A DNA stretch of 64,000 nt from Branchiostoma floridae (taxonomy: Eukaryota; Chordata; Leptocardii; Amphioxiformes; Branchiostomatidae): the NCBI RefSeq assembly GCF_000003815.2, contig NC_049984.1:26364870-26428869 (forward strand), given 5' to 3'. Shown piece by piece: positions 42,962 to 53,817 of the stretch. The notes under the pieces are model-generated. The model did no database searches and was not told where the DNA came from. It saw nothing but the letters and a program-made list of their open reading frames with translations. The first letter of the stretch is position 1; each line of letters begins with the position of its first letter. The translations under genes and the position numbers were made by a program.

Positions 42962-43440
42962 GTGCAGCAAAGAGAGGTCACTTGTCGGATGCTGCAAGCT
43001 GTGGCAGCTGACCCCTCCCAGCCCGCCAGGATGGTGTACGACGCGGTAGCGGTACAGGAAGAGAACGTCGATCATGTGCCCAACTTCAACTCTGTCCGCG
43101 CGCAGCTAGAACGAGGATGCCATTGTCCCTCCCATTCCGTACGATGTGGAGGACGTCGTGATACCAGAAGAGTGGGCAGAAAGCTGGAGTGGACGTCGGT
43201 ACCTGAGTCAGGACAATGGAGGGGGGGGGGGGTCTCGTCTTTGCCACGGAGCGTAACTTGAAGAAGCTGCGGGAGTGCACCGTCTTGTACAAGAGCTGCC
43301 CCCGACCCACAGCTTCCTGACGATACATGGACTGAATCATGGCAGAGTAATTCCGTTTGTCATGGAGCTCATGACGGAGAGGACAATCGGGGCCTACCGT
43401 GATATCTTCAAAAGTTACAAGAAAGTTGCATTACCTTAGT
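42962..43440 (+). pseudogene. MULE (Mutator-like) transposase fragment
   Basis: Three frames in series: CRMLQAVAADPSQPARMVYD to VPNFNSVRAQLER; then NEDAIVPPIPYDVEDVVIPE to SGRRYLSQDN; then, after a 12-G run (43221-43232), LVFATERNLKKLRECTVLYK; then SFLTIHGLNHGRVIPFVMEL and RTIGAYRDIFK. The last part is the start of the MULE DDE core (ihG....iPfv.aLm...t..aY...f). At least three frameshifts. Its continuation type is seen at 58262. Confidence 0.6.
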
Positions 43441-45166
43441 TGAACTACTTAACAGAAGAAAGTTGTTATACCTGAGCTAAACTTGTTACAAAATAAACTT
43501 GCATTTGTTACAGAAGGGAGTGGCACTACCTTATATAATTAGGTGTACTTGTGTCCAACTTAAATTGTGCAGTACTGACCAATGTCTACTATTGTTCCTG
43601 CAGAGTCAATCAACATGTAACAATCTACTCCATCATTATATGACATACATATGGCACACATACGTATGATATACCTGGCAGTCTTGACTTGAATGTCCCC
43701 ATTTCGATGTACACCATATGTGACAATTAAGTTGTACCATTTGGTTTTAGTCACATTCACATACATGTACCTCCTCTCAGCCTCAGTCAGGGCAGACATA
43801 TTGTAACAGACAAAAAATACATTGGATGAACTCTACAAAATTTATTTATTTATTTATTGGTTTGGCTGCACCGAACACACAGCCAGGGCTGCCCAACTAG
43901 CCTATGGCTATTACAAAGGGCTAGCCCTGCTGACAAACACATAAACAATACAAATTTAAAAAAAGAACATTTGTACAATTCTACAAAATTTGCAGCTCAA
44001 AATGCAGGGAATAGCATTTCAGCTATGATATCAAAATTTTCCGGAGGGGGGGGGGGATGACCCCGGATCCCCTACAATGCTAGTGCCTGTGGTGCTCGTC
44101 GCATGGGTCATTACAACTTTGGACTCCTTACTAAAAGCCTGGCTAGAACACATCGCGAGTCCCTTCCCCTTCCACGCATCTAGAGTCTCTGGATTGCTTG
44201 TCGGGCGCAAACTATTTCTCGATCCTTGACCATTTAAACAAGGTAAAACCGCAAAGCCATTGCATTAAGGATCAGCATATGCATAGTAAGGATGTTCAGC
44301 AAATAGAATATGATTCGAAATAAGGACCTGGTTATTGAACAGGAACATGTTTCTAATCAATAACATTGAGTTTCCTTACTGGCGTTTTCTGCTCATTAAT
44401 CAATTACATTGACAAATGTGCAGCCACTCTCACACTGGGCTGTGCAAGGAAGAATATCCCTACAAGTGTAAGTTGCCCTCCCCACATTTATACATAATAT
44501 ACAATTTGGAATCTTCATAACAGGCAACTTTCATATGGGATGTCCGAGAGAGGACAGAGCAACATAAAGATATTTGAGTCTACTTTCATCCAAGAGCTGA
44601 AGCGTGGACGCTATGATTCCAGTTTGCAAGTCAGTTCGTAAAATCCTACATGTATTTCAAACATTTATGTACATCTAAGACGTATAAATGTCATTTTCAA
44701 CCCTAACCTTCAAGTGTGGGAAATTGGGGGTCCTTTGCACAGCATATAAACATTTAACCATCTTTTCCAGCAAAAAGTCAATACGAAACCAGAACTGAAA
44801 AATGAACTAACAACCGTAGCCGGTCGCCTAGTCCACCCGACAACACCGACATGACCGTCTAGGTTTGTTGTTCCTGGATGGTACGAGGAAGCCATTTCAA
44901 AGGTTAATGATATGCTACCAAGAGCTGGCTAAAGTCCGAATTGCAATAAAAGTCGATATGACGCACGAGGGAGGCCAAAACAGGAGTATCACATTTTCCG
45001 CTGCTACAAGCGCACGGCGCGAGAAGAGAACAGGAATTGTCAACTCAGGTTCGGGACGTCCAGGCGCCGTCAAAATGGAAAGGATTGAACGATGTACAGG
45101 GTTTCTTCAATGTGAGTTAGCTGATTGTTGTTGCTTTTTGTTGTCTACTAATCATGCCAAATAGTT
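43441..45166. other. No convincing gene; repeat scrap at 43838-43950
   Basis: A TTTATTTATTTATT run followed by GGTTTGGCTGCACC and CCAGGGCTGCCC resembles the 3' end of a common interspersed element. An 11-G run lies at 44046-44056. The 99-codon frame at 44865-45164 is basic but unrecognised. Confidence 0.35.
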
Positions 45167-45280
45167 AAATTACAAATAGTAGAATTCGGATAGTTAGGAA
45201 CAGCAAATTACAAATAGTAGAATTCGGATAGTTAGGAACAGCAAATTACAAATAGTAGAATTCGGATAGTTAGGAACAGC
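45167..45280. repeat. Three perfect 38-bp tandem repeats
   Basis: Units 45167-45204, 45205-45242 and 45243-45280 are identical, beginning AAATTACAAATAGTAGAATT. Perfect identity implies a recent expansion. A short CACACACCGAGG duplication follows. Confidence 0.95.
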
Positions 45281-45912
45281 ACAAAACACACACACCGAGG
45301 TACTCACACACCGAGGAACAGGATGATAGTACGCTGAGTGGACAGATATTTCCACCGCCAATGCCAGTTCCACCACTGAAACTGAGAACTTGGTCTCTGC
45401 AGATGGGTCTCCTAAGTACCGGTACTTCCGGTATTTTACATTGTACATTTAAGTGTCTCTCATTAAATCCAATATTTACAATTAATAGCAACTGCCTTTT
45501 TTTCAACAGGACTATGGTGGCCACCTTTATTTGCAGCTAGACAACTCTGTAAAATAGTGGGGAAAAAACAAGCACATTATATCATTCTCTGCGTGTCTTA
45601 GCTTAGAATTTTCAAAATGGTAACACTGCCACGGACAGATTTTAATGATCATGTTTAACTTGTATAATTTCGGCTTGCATTGAATGTAATACGAAAATCC
45701 TAAGTAAGCCTTGTAGCAGGCATGTAATTTTAGTCTGCTCTCTGTCTTTGATCATTTTATGATTTCAGTTTACACTGTAAAGACATGACGGCTGGATTGT
45801 AGTTATCTTATCTTAAATCTTAAAGTTTACAGCTAAGTCCTGGGAAAGATTTTACTTCTTTACATTTCCAGATGTTACCCTTCTCTGTGATAAATGATTT
45901 ATGTGAAATTAT
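45281..45912. other. No gene seen
   Basis: No splice-flanked island and no repeat. Confidence 0.5.
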
Positions 45913-45995
45913 GTGAAAGGAACAGCTTATACATACAGATTGATGAAGAGTTGCTTTTTTCTTGCTTTTATTAGCTTTCTAACAGAACCAAATTC

Positions 45996-46480
45996 AGGCA
46001 TTGAACTGCGAGGGGAAAGAGGAGAGGCCAGGGCAGCTAGTGGCACGCCTCGGGAGGCAGAGAAAAGCAGGACGATGGCGCAGAGACCGAGACGACAATT
46101 GCTGCCCAATGCGGCATTAGGCGCCCCGAACCAGGTAGGTCCACAGGGCGTAGGCGCAGGAGTTCCGAACCCGGGGCAGGGAGGACCGGCGCCGCAGCAG
46201 CCAGGAATTCTTAACCAAGCTGGAGGCCCACAGCAGTAACCAGCTCCGAATCAGGCCCCAGGGCAGCCGGCAGGGCCGCACCATGCCCCGGGCAGGCCGC
46301 AGCGTTACAGGGGGCAGCAGCGGCAGCTGCGGGTCCGCAGCAGCCAGTTCAGGCCGCACAGGTTCCACCCCAGGGAGCTCACCAGGTTCAATTTCAGTCG
46401 TTTTAGCTGTTGCGTGGCGAGAAGTTTGTAGGTGAAATTGGGGAACACGGGAAGGGTTCAACTAGTGCATCTCTCTCAGA
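45996..46480 (+). CDS. Gly/Pro/Gln-rich low-complexity region, broken
   Basis: After a basic lead (RGERGEARAASGTPREAEKS) the frame becomes GAPNQVGPQGVGAGVPNPGQ and stops at a TAA-type stop after GGPQQ (46239); the composition continues in frame beyond it (PAPNQAPGQPAGPHH). It may be the disordered N-terminus of the gypsy-type polyprotein whose integrase piece lies 0.2 kb downstream. Confidence 0.35.
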
Positions 46481-46634
46481 TAGGACAACAACAGGGCGCC
46501 GGAGCAGTACTGCACTGCAGCAAGTAGCATTGTTAAGGGGGGAGGCCAAAAAAACTTGAGTCCTATTCCAGTATTATGAATAGATATAAATCAATTCTGA
46601 TATGTAACTTAAGTCTATCATCGCATTCACTTTT

Positions 46635-46785
46635 ACACAGGTGACAGGCCCTTGGGACCTTATCGGTCCATTGCCAGAGACACCAAGAAATAATATATAC
46701 ATTTTCACTGTCACTGACTACTTTACGAAGTGGGTAGTTTCGTTCCAAATCAAAGACAAATCAGCGATTTCTGTGGCTGCATAAT
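46635..46785 (+). pseudogene. Ty3/gypsy integrase core fragment
   Basis: TGPWDLIGPLPETPRNNIYI then FTVTDYFTKWVVSFQIKDKS and AISVAA before two stops. The D of WDLIGPLP is the first catalytic Asp, and DYFTKWV is the next conserved strand. Only about 48 residues remain. The sequence differs from the 12.6-kb fragment, so it is a different gypsy lineage. Confidence 0.7.
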
Positions 46786-46789
46786 GAAT

Positions 46790-47059
46790 AAGACGAAACG
46801 GCAATGGACTGGATTTGCGTTTTTCTGACGTTTTCACACCCGTTGAGATATCAAATAAACGGTGTTTTCCTTGCATGTATTAAAAGAAACATTCTGTGTC
46901 TTTTTAACGACACCGATTTGATCTACATGTTGTATATTCTTGACATTCAAGAACTCGAAAAAAGCTTTCTTGTTTAGCAATACAATGTAGTATGTAATGT
47001 TATATGATTTGATATTGATAAAACATTGATCAATTTACAGAAACTGAAAGAATCCAGCT
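46790..47059. other. No gene seen
   Basis: AT-rich spacer. Confidence 0.5.
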
Positions 47060-47401
47060 TTGTATGTGGACAAAATATCTGACTTCACACTACATTTCAT
47101 TTCATTTGATGAAACTAGGGGCAGCATCCGCCAATTTCAAAATGAACGGCAAAGTCAGGACAGGGAGTATGGTGCACATCCATCCAGCTTGGCAGCCCCT
47201 TCGACGGAAAACCGTGGACTATCCAACACAGGTGACCTTCAACAACAGCCAACGGAAAATCAAGTTCAAGCGGGAATGCCGTCCAAATGTCTTAGTGGGA
47301 CCTGTCTTGTCCGCTGTCCCCCGAGAAAACATTTGTTTTTGCCTGTGCCGATGAGGTGTCAACATCAGTTGCGGGAGACTGTACAGGCTGAAAAACTATG
47401 A
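47060..47401 (+). CDS. Candidate coding island, unrecognised
   Basis: Two overlapping plus frames are open for about 100 codons. The 47064 frame has MNGKVRTGSMVHIHPAWQPL and a basic stretch; the other is Gln-rich. Neither has a known domain. Confidence 0.25.
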   Translation: MYVDKISDFTLHFISFDETRGSIRQFQNERQSQDREYGAHPSSLAAPSTENRGLSNTGDLQQQPTENQVQAGMPSKCLSGTCLVRCPPRKHLFLPVPMRCQHQLRETVQAEKL

Positions 47402-47739
47402 TAGTATTTGCATAATGTACTTCACACAATGATGTTTCATTGAATTGATATTCTATCACCATAACATATTTTGGCTGTATGTGTTGTGACTCAGCTTTGT
47501 TCTTGTGTACTGTTGATTTAAGGGAATCAACAAAGTAACAAGTAGCTTTAAACCCTGAAGCATCTCAGATTCAGGATCACTTTGTTATAGATCAAGACTC
47601 AAGAACTAACATGCTAATGCGCTTTTATGATATTATTCCCATCAATAGGTTGAACCCACGTGCACATCCATCACTGACATCAAACTAGGCAAAATGAGGT
47701 ATGGTAAAAATGGAGTTCATGCGGACAAGTCACTATGAT

Positions 47740-48233
47740 CCGCGGTCACCCCACCAGAGGGAGATAGACAATGTTGCATTGAACAAATTGAAACTTGGAA
47801 AAAGTTCCTGCTGTATGACCCTCCTGCATCAGTTGATCATAATGCAGCAGTGACCAAAGGTGCCGCAGCAAACCGTGGTGATGTACTGGCCACAGCAAGC
47901 CCCGGTGATGTGCTGGACACAGAGACTTTAGTAAACCCCAGTGATGTAATGGACACGGATGCCGTAGGAAACTTCAGTAATGTGTTGGACACGGGTACCG
48001 TAGTAAACCCTGGTGATGTGCTGGACACAGGAGCCGTAGGAAGCCCCGGTGACGTGCTGGACACGGGTGCCATAGTTACTGTAGTAAACCCTGGTGATGT
48101 GCTGGACACAGGTGCCGTAGGAAACCCCAATGACATGCTAGGAATCAGAGGAGTCGAAGGATATGTCTTCTCAATCGCAATATTTCTCCTGTCAGTGAGA
48201 AATGTGACAGCAGATATGACGGTAAAACACTAG
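47740..48233 (+). CDS. Acidic 11-residue-repeat protein segment
   Basis: An open plus frame starts after a TGA near 47735 with TPPEGDRQCCIEQIETWKKF, then about eight NPGDVLDTGAV-type repeats (33-bp unit, 47870-48130), ending ITVVNPGDVLDTGAVGNPND and a C-terminal hydrophobic patch (GYVFSIAIFLLSV). The minus strand reads as a Thr/Ser/Pro repeat, but the plus frame is longer and unique at both sides. Function unknown. Confidence 0.4.
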
Positions 48234-48257
48234 ACTGAAACACTAGATTCTATTCAG

Positions 48258-48653
48258 GAGGTTGCTTCTATGGTAAGGGTGGATACAAGTTTTGCACATG
48301 TAGGTCAAATCCTGACACATATGACGCATAGAGCTGCTGTAGAAACCAAAGTTACAAGACTGTTAATAGAAATGAAAGAGGAAAAGCTTGAGTCCATCAT
48401 TCCAGACTGGGATACCAGTAAGAGAATAGCAGAATTTTTGTACTATTGCTTGCCAAAGACCACTGAAAACTTGAAGGATCATTTGTTGCAGCAATTTTTT
48501 CAAGACCAGCTGTCTGGCAACACTGATCACCAGGTGGACATGTTTTTGAAAAAAAGTCAACTCAGACTTAATTTGCCTCAGCTTGTTCATCCAGTACAGA
48601 TGTGCTTTGGTGCTAAAAACAAAAAAATCCGAAAAAAACAAATCTCTTTCTAA
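48258..48653 (+). CDS. Candidate helical protein segment, unrecognised
   Basis: The frame EVASMVRVDTSFAHVGQILT continues with LLIEMKEEKLESIIPDW and DHLLQQFFQDQLSG to a Lys-rich end. It is predicted largely helical and lies just downstream of the acidic repeat segment, so it may be the next exon. Family unknown. Confidence 0.35.
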   Translation, partial: EVASMVRVDTSFAHVGQILTHMTHRAAVETKVTRLLIEMKEEKLESIIPDWDTSKRIAEFLYYCLPKTTENLKDHLLQQFFQDQLSGNTDHQVDMFLKKSQLRLNLPQLVHPVQMCFGAKNKKIRKKQISF

Positions 48654-48895
48654 AAGATTCCATTGGAATGAAAACTCAACCATCCACACATTATAGATAA
48701 ACTGTGTAATCTTTCACTTAAACGAAAAACAAAAACGCAGGCCATGAAATTGAAAACTACGGCTCGGACTTCAGTACAGTTTTTAAGAGATGTCAGTGGG
48801 TTTAAGATTAATCGGAAATATCCACGAAGCGCGAGCTAAAATTTTTCATATTTACTTGAAATAAATCCACTGAACTCAGACGTCAGTGGAAGTTT

Positions 48896-49138
48896 TTGGT
48901 AGACTTATATATAGGTGCAGGGCTGAACTCCAGAGATGTTGTTTTCTTTTTCCCAGACGACAAACGTCATAAGTTCATAACAACCAGGGAGGCGATTCTT
49001 ACCGCCCCGATGGTATCCCTTCGCACCCTGCAGAAATTTGTCAGCAAATGCGTCTCGAGCTCAACGGCGCTCATGGCCCCGGGAACACGCATTTACACGA
49101 GGCAGTGTAACAAGCTAGTTGGAGTATTGACAAAGTAA
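48896..49138 (+). pseudogene. DIRS/Ngaro-type reverse transcriptase fragment
   Basis: GLNSRDVVFFFPDDKRHKFI then REAILTAPMVSLRTLQKFVS and SSSTALMAPGTRIYTRQ. The spacing of a (V)D/N-S...F-x-x-P-x-x-K...F...RE-x-I-L...S-x-x-x-L-Q-x-F-x-x-K and a P-x-x-R-x-x-x-R end is the RT thumb/RNase H boundary typical of DIRS-like elements. The catalytic YxDD part is absent. Confidence 0.5.
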
Positions 49139-49218
49139 GGGAAAATTCGCACCAGGCTGCCCACAAAGGCTAGCAGCAGGAACGCTAGACTCCATCATCG
49201 GACAATTACGATACATTT

Positions 49219-49545
49219 TTGCAAAATCTGGGAGGGCCGGGACGGCCAATGAAATTTAATGATGCTGTATGTGCGGGAAATCCGGCAGCCGCACTAATGA
49301 TACGAGAATACCTCAGGATAACAAAGGCGGAGCAGGCTAATGCCCTAGTTCAACCGACAAAAGCTCAGCCGGTCTTCCATGATACGTTCCAGGTGAACAA
49401 GTCCAAGGCGGTGGTCCGGGTGGACAAGTCCAAGGCGGGGGCCGAGGACGCGGCGGGCCAGGGGGCCGAGGACGCGGCGGGCCAGGAGACTGAGGACGCG
49501 GCGGGCCAGGGGACCGAAGTACAAAATAGTACTACAGGAATTTAG
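49219..49545 (+). CDS. Transposon-associated segment followed by Gly/Arg repeats
   Basis: GRPMKFNDAVCAGNPAAALM then REYLRITKAEQANALVQPTK and AQPVF fits the G-N-P...Y-L...E-Q-A-x-A-x-V-x-P-x-x-A-x-P-x-F pattern that I associate with N-terminal regions of tyrosine-recombinase-like multi-copy proteins. After FHDTF a second frame gives RGG-like GGQVQGGGRGRGGPGGRGRG with 27- and 24-bp units (49405-49510). Confidence 0.4.
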   Translation: MQNLGGPGRPMKFNDAVCAGNPAAALMIREYLRITKAEQANALVQPTKAQPVFHDTFQVNKSKAVVRVDKSKAGAEDAAGQGAEDAAGQETEDAAGQGTEVQNSTTGI

Positions 49546-49559
49546 CTATTTGGGGAGGG

Positions 49560-49965
49560 GTAGAGGCAGTGGCATTGATACCCTGATCACGACATTGGAC
49601 CGCTACATCCATCGTGGGATGCTGGTCCTGAACTACAACTGCAGAGTCAGGTACTAGTTATTCAGAAGTAGCATCCTATGATGGACGCAGTGAGCGTTCA
49701 ATGAAGGAAAACTCGGCTAAAAGATTTTACTTAACTATCCAAAACCCATCAGAACAGTGCCAAGCAGGGATCAAACCCTCACACTTCAGATTCAAACAAG
49801 CAGGCAAGTTGCAAAGATGTTGACAGTTAAGACCATTACGTTAATGCATTCATGTTTAATTCTTCTTTACCGTCAGCCTGTGAAGATTCTGTAAGCATCC
49901 CTTACCAGCAGGCACCAGACGTTTATTAACTTGCCAAGAAACAAACATGTGTCTTGTGTCTTGTC
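49560..49965. other. No gene seen
   Basis: Short unlinked frames only. Confidence 0.4.
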
Positions 49966-49969
49966 TACC

Positions 49970-50116
49970 TCCAAAATCGGCATCTAAGAGCCCGTTGTTC
50001 AACACTGGGCAGGCCCACCAGTGGCGAATCTACATGCTGCCACCAGTCGGGCGGAGCAACAATGTTGTCGTGATGCTGCAGCTGGTTGGCGGTAACCCGA
50101 CTTACATCAATGTCAG
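49970..50116 (+). CDS. Candidate exon, unrecognised
   Basis: The plus frame FNTGQAHQWRIYMLPPVGRS then NNVVVMLQLVGGNPTYINV ends at a donor (TGTCAG/GTAGGT). The phase does not match the exon at 50242. Confidence 0.3.
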
Positions 50117-50241
50117 GTAGGTTTGAGGTTTTGAGCAACATTGTGAAATACTTATGTGAACCGGAAGATCTGTATCTGGTATAATATTTAACCATATCTT
50201 AAGGACATAAAGCGTAGATTGAATGATTTGTTTTTCCACAG

Positions 50242-50368
50242 TACATGAAATGTGGGAGCGTCTCTACACCAGATACTGTGTCATCCAGCACCAAAAGGAC
50301 TACAGAAGAAATCCTCCGACATACAGTACAAGCAAAATTAAGAGCAACTGCGAAGCCATCCAAAAATG
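50242..50368 (+). CDS. Candidate exon, unrecognised
   Basis: A strong acceptor (GTTTTTCCACAG) and donor (ATG/GTAAAC) enclose HEMWERLYTRYCVIQHQKDY then RRNPPTYSTSKIKSNCEAIQ. Well-formed soluble sequence; no family recognised. Confidence 0.4.
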
Positions 50369-50644
50369 GTAAACAACCATCCATCATACCATGCTTATTA
50401 TAAGATAGTAGTATACGATCTACAATATGATCCATGATCTATCAAACCACGTTACCATTACGTTTTAAGGACAAAGTCATCAAACACAAGAAAATCTTAA
50501 GCTTTGTCTGCCCAAATTTGTAATCTCACGCAGCTGTATGTGTGAAAATTATTGTAATTGTACATATTTTATGTATATGCTGGGAAAGAGAGCTGTGGCA
50601 ATCTACTGCACTGAGCAACCAAGGCTCCCGGAGTATTGTTAGCA

Positions 50645-50830
50645 GACTTCTGTGCAGCCAACCGTACAATGGGGTGCTGGATAAAAAAAACGAATGAACA
50701 CCTCGGCATGATTCACTGCCGCCAGTGCCACAGTTAGTATCACCACAAGTGCATACCAATCACAGAGGCAGATGAGTGGGAAGACCTTTCCTTTGTCTGC
50801 TCTGCAGAAGACCGCACCCAAGTTTTAAAA
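50645..50830 (+). pseudogene. PHD-finger remnant with Trp-to-stop change
   Basis: FCAANRTMGCWIKKTNEHLG then MIHCRQCHS, a TAG (50735-50737), YHHKC and, after an acidic stretch, FVCSAED. This is the C-x2-C...C-x2-C-x4-H-x2-C...C order of a PHD zinc finger, with the TAG exactly where the conserved Trp before Tyr-His is expected. The final Cys is lost. PHD fingers read histone tails; this one is non-functional unless the base is wrong. Confidence 0.5.
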
Positions 50831-50869
50831 AAAACGGTAAAGAAATCATCATCTCCCTGTAATCTGTGT

Positions 50870-51830
50870 ATTCTTAGGAGAATAAGCAACATAGATGCCT
50901 CTGGTACATGTAGAAGAAATGTACTGTTATTTTTCCATGTTTTATCATATTGTACTGTATTTAACTGAATGTTACTGTACTAGAACTTCAATTTGAATCT
51001 CATCACGAGCGAGAATATGGACAAAAGAACTGCAGTGTTTGCCTGCACTCGAAGACTCTACAATGAAAAGTTTATCTCCTGAACAATAAGGTGCTTGACG
51101 AAGATCAGCACTCAAAGTACAAGCTGCAGGGGGCGTAGGATGGTCCTGCAGTAACAACAAATGTGCCAAGCTTTCCTACATAGCTGTGGCTCATAGTCCG
51201 GACCAGGCACTAGAGGCTCAACCATCGACAATGACCTGTTCATTCAACAACTTTCCCGAATACTAGTCATGGACAGTACATCCAAGACAAACAACTTAGA
51301 AATGCCCCTGTTTACTGCTACTGTAATGGATGGAGATGTTGTTGGGTAGGCAGTCGGACGATCTACATCCCAATGATGCTGATAGTAACTATACACCAGT
51401 AATCACAAATGGAGATAGTAAATATTCAACTTAGCATGAATTGCTATAAATGGAACAGAACAATTACATACAGAACTAAGATGTAGAACTATTATGGAAA
51501 TGATACGAAACTTCACAGCAGTACACTGCTTGCAACAGCATTGAAACTCTTCATGGAGTACAATCCACAATCCGCCGCTGTGGAAACCGCTATCATAGTA
51601 ATACCCATCCGAAATAGTGGCCTGGTCTGAGGTGCTGCCGAACGCAAAAGTGGAAAATATGCCTATTTCATACAACGAAGGAACTCAATTAAGCTGTAAG
51701 ACAACATGTTATAAACAGAGAGGTCCACGAAGAGGTCACTTGCATACCCTCTGACATAAGAATGCCATGGCAAAGCATTTGCAGAACTGCTAAGGCTAAA
51801 ATGAGCTTTAAATATTTGCATATTGACCAT
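50870..51830. other. No gene seen
   Basis: Several short frames on both strands without domain or splice support. Confidence 0.4.
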
Positions 51831-51945
51831 CCCATGCGACCCCACATACCAACGAACCAACGTGTGGTCATCCAGGGAGTAGGTTCTGAATGGGAGTCCC
51901 CATTAGCCGGAGTACCGCAAGGTTCCGTCACGCTTTTTATGTATA
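51831..51945 (+). pseudogene. CR1/jockey-like LINE reverse transcriptase scrap
   Basis: TNQRVVIQGVGSEWESPLAG followed by VPQGSV is the RT block with G-V-P-Q-G-S-V, then it breaks. Nearly the same sequence is present at 54514. Confidence 0.7.
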
Positions 51946-51959
51946 TATAATACAACCAA

Positions 51960-52850
51960 AGACTATCATCAGTGGATGAGAACATTACATGTATTTATCA
52001 TACCATGTTCTCTTTACCATTGTACATTGTGCATACAACATTAGTAAAGTTTCTTGGCTCTGTGATTCTCTTGTGGTGTGGTTATTTTGTTTTATCAATA
52101 ATTAAAAGAAGGTAGAAGTAGGGTGTAGCCGACTACGGCACTTCCATGCTAAGACGCATTATGAGGTGTAAACAAATACATGTTTAGATTCAGTACAATG
52201 TGTAACCATCTCCAGTATCTCCATGATAAAACCCATTGCAAGGTGAGGTAAACTACTATCCAATATCAAGATTCAGTAAACCGGACCGAGATTTATACAG
52301 GTTACCATAAGTAACTTGAATATTTGCCATAAAACATTCATATGAACGTTTTCAGTCTACTTTAGTTGTATGTAGGGGGTGATGTGTGTCAAATAATCTA
52401 ATGAGGAGTATCACAGCTGAATATCTGAGATAATCAATTCAATAGAAATTTTTATCATTTTTTGGACATTGGACATTGTGTAATTACGTTCTAGAGGTTA
52501 GAAATGATGAGTTTGAGTGTGCAATACAATCGATAAAATTTGAGCTAAAGGTGAAGAGTGACTTGATTGCAAAGGTCCAATGGCTGTGACAACGTAGCCC
52601 GGTCAGGACCATGAAGGTAATTTATAACATGTCAGTCATAGTTTTTGTTCCCAGTCTAACGTGTGCCTGTGAGGAGATGCTTCAGTAACATTGTATTATT
52701 CTTCTTTCCTTACCCACGGATGGCTGCCTTTTGTGTCAACGATGACTACACCGAACTTGTCAGTAGAATATACGATTAGACGTTAGCTTTAGATTTCTCA
52801 AGATGCTCCCAAGAAATCTGTATCTATCGGACTTGAGTTTGAAAGTGATA
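51960..52850. other. No gene seen
   Basis: AT-rich and featureless. Confidence 0.5.
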
Positions 52851-52854
52851 AAAA

Positions 52855-53118
52855 AAATTAAAAAAAAATTAACGGTTCTTGGTGGAAGTCAATGTGCAGA
52901 TGTTGGCACGTCAACGCACCTAATCCGTAGTGTGGTTTTGGCACACAGTTAGACAGATTAGCCGAAGAGGCTCGGTGGGCGTCACTCCACCGTAAGGGAA
53001 AGTCGTGTAAAGTACCTTTCCCAAGGGCACAACGTCGGGGCATGGTGGGAATCGAACTCGGAACCTTTTGATTCCAAGCCGAACGCTCTACCAGTTACGC
53101 CACGCCAACGCCACGTTG
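52855..53118 (-). mobile_element. tRNA-derived SINE
   Basis: On the minus strand an A box (TGGCGTAACTGGTAGAGCG, 53105-53087) and a B box (GAGTTCGATTCCC) sit at tRNA-like spacing. GGCGTGG and CCATGCC even form a 7-bp acceptor-like stem, but the T stem does not pair. CCCTTGGGAAAGGTACTTTA then follows. Hence a SINE with a well-preserved tRNA head, not a tRNA gene. Confidence 0.7.
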
Positions 53119-53295
53119 AAAGTGATAACGTGGAAGATAATGCATTGCAATCACAGGTGTGTGTAAATCATTGGTTATGCCCTGGTCCACCTGGACCACT
53201 GTAACTGTCAAGACTCAAATCCAGTGCACATACACATAGTACAAGTACATTCGTGCCTGTTCGTATTTGCGTTATTTTTCGTATTTGTTTCATAG

Positions 53296-53406
53296 ATGTA
53301 CGACTTGAGATATAGATGGGTTGATGATGAGGAGGTGCTGTATAGAAGACAAACCAGAAAAAGGAGAGCCAGAAGGAGGTTCCATCCATATAGAAGACCA
53401 ACAGAG
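53296..53406 (+). CDS. Small basic exon candidate
   Basis: Acceptor TTTGTTTCATAG, donor GAG/GTACTG, exactly 37 codons: MYDLRYRWVDDEEVLYRRQT then an Arg-rich RKRRARRRFHPYRRP. Acidic-then-basic N-termini of this style occur in PIF/Harbinger transposases, but this is too short to assign. Confidence 0.35.
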
Positions 53407-53817
53407 GTACTGTATTTTCAACAGGTGTTTCTGTTGTACTGTTCATATATGACAATCAGCTGAACCCTCTCCTGTGTTTTAGTAAGAGTTACTAAAAGGT
53501 CAAATACGACATTAATCTTCTTCTTCAAATATCTTACCATTTTTACGCATGGCATATCCCTCTAAGGAATGGAAAAACTGCATTGTTCTCCAATCAAGCA
53601 CGCTCATTTCAAAGTTTCCAAAAGTTGCTGTTTTCATCCAAAATTCACCAAGCTTGCCCTACATTCTTCATGCGCAATCTAACATAGAATATAAGGCTTC
53701 ATTTACATGTTTTCAAGGCCAGCTTTGCTTTAAAAGACAATGTACATACATGTATTTGACATATTATTGTTTGGTCACATTTACGTATTTTCAAAATACG
53801 ATGTACATTTATTGAGA

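Noticed and set aside
48363-48689. 108-codon minus-strand frame
   Set aside because: Shadow of the plus-strand helical segment at 48258-48653.
53020-53118. A tRNA gene on the minus strand
   Set aside because: The acceptor-like stem and both promoter boxes are present, but the T stem does not pair and a SINE tail follows, so it is a tRNA-derived SINE.
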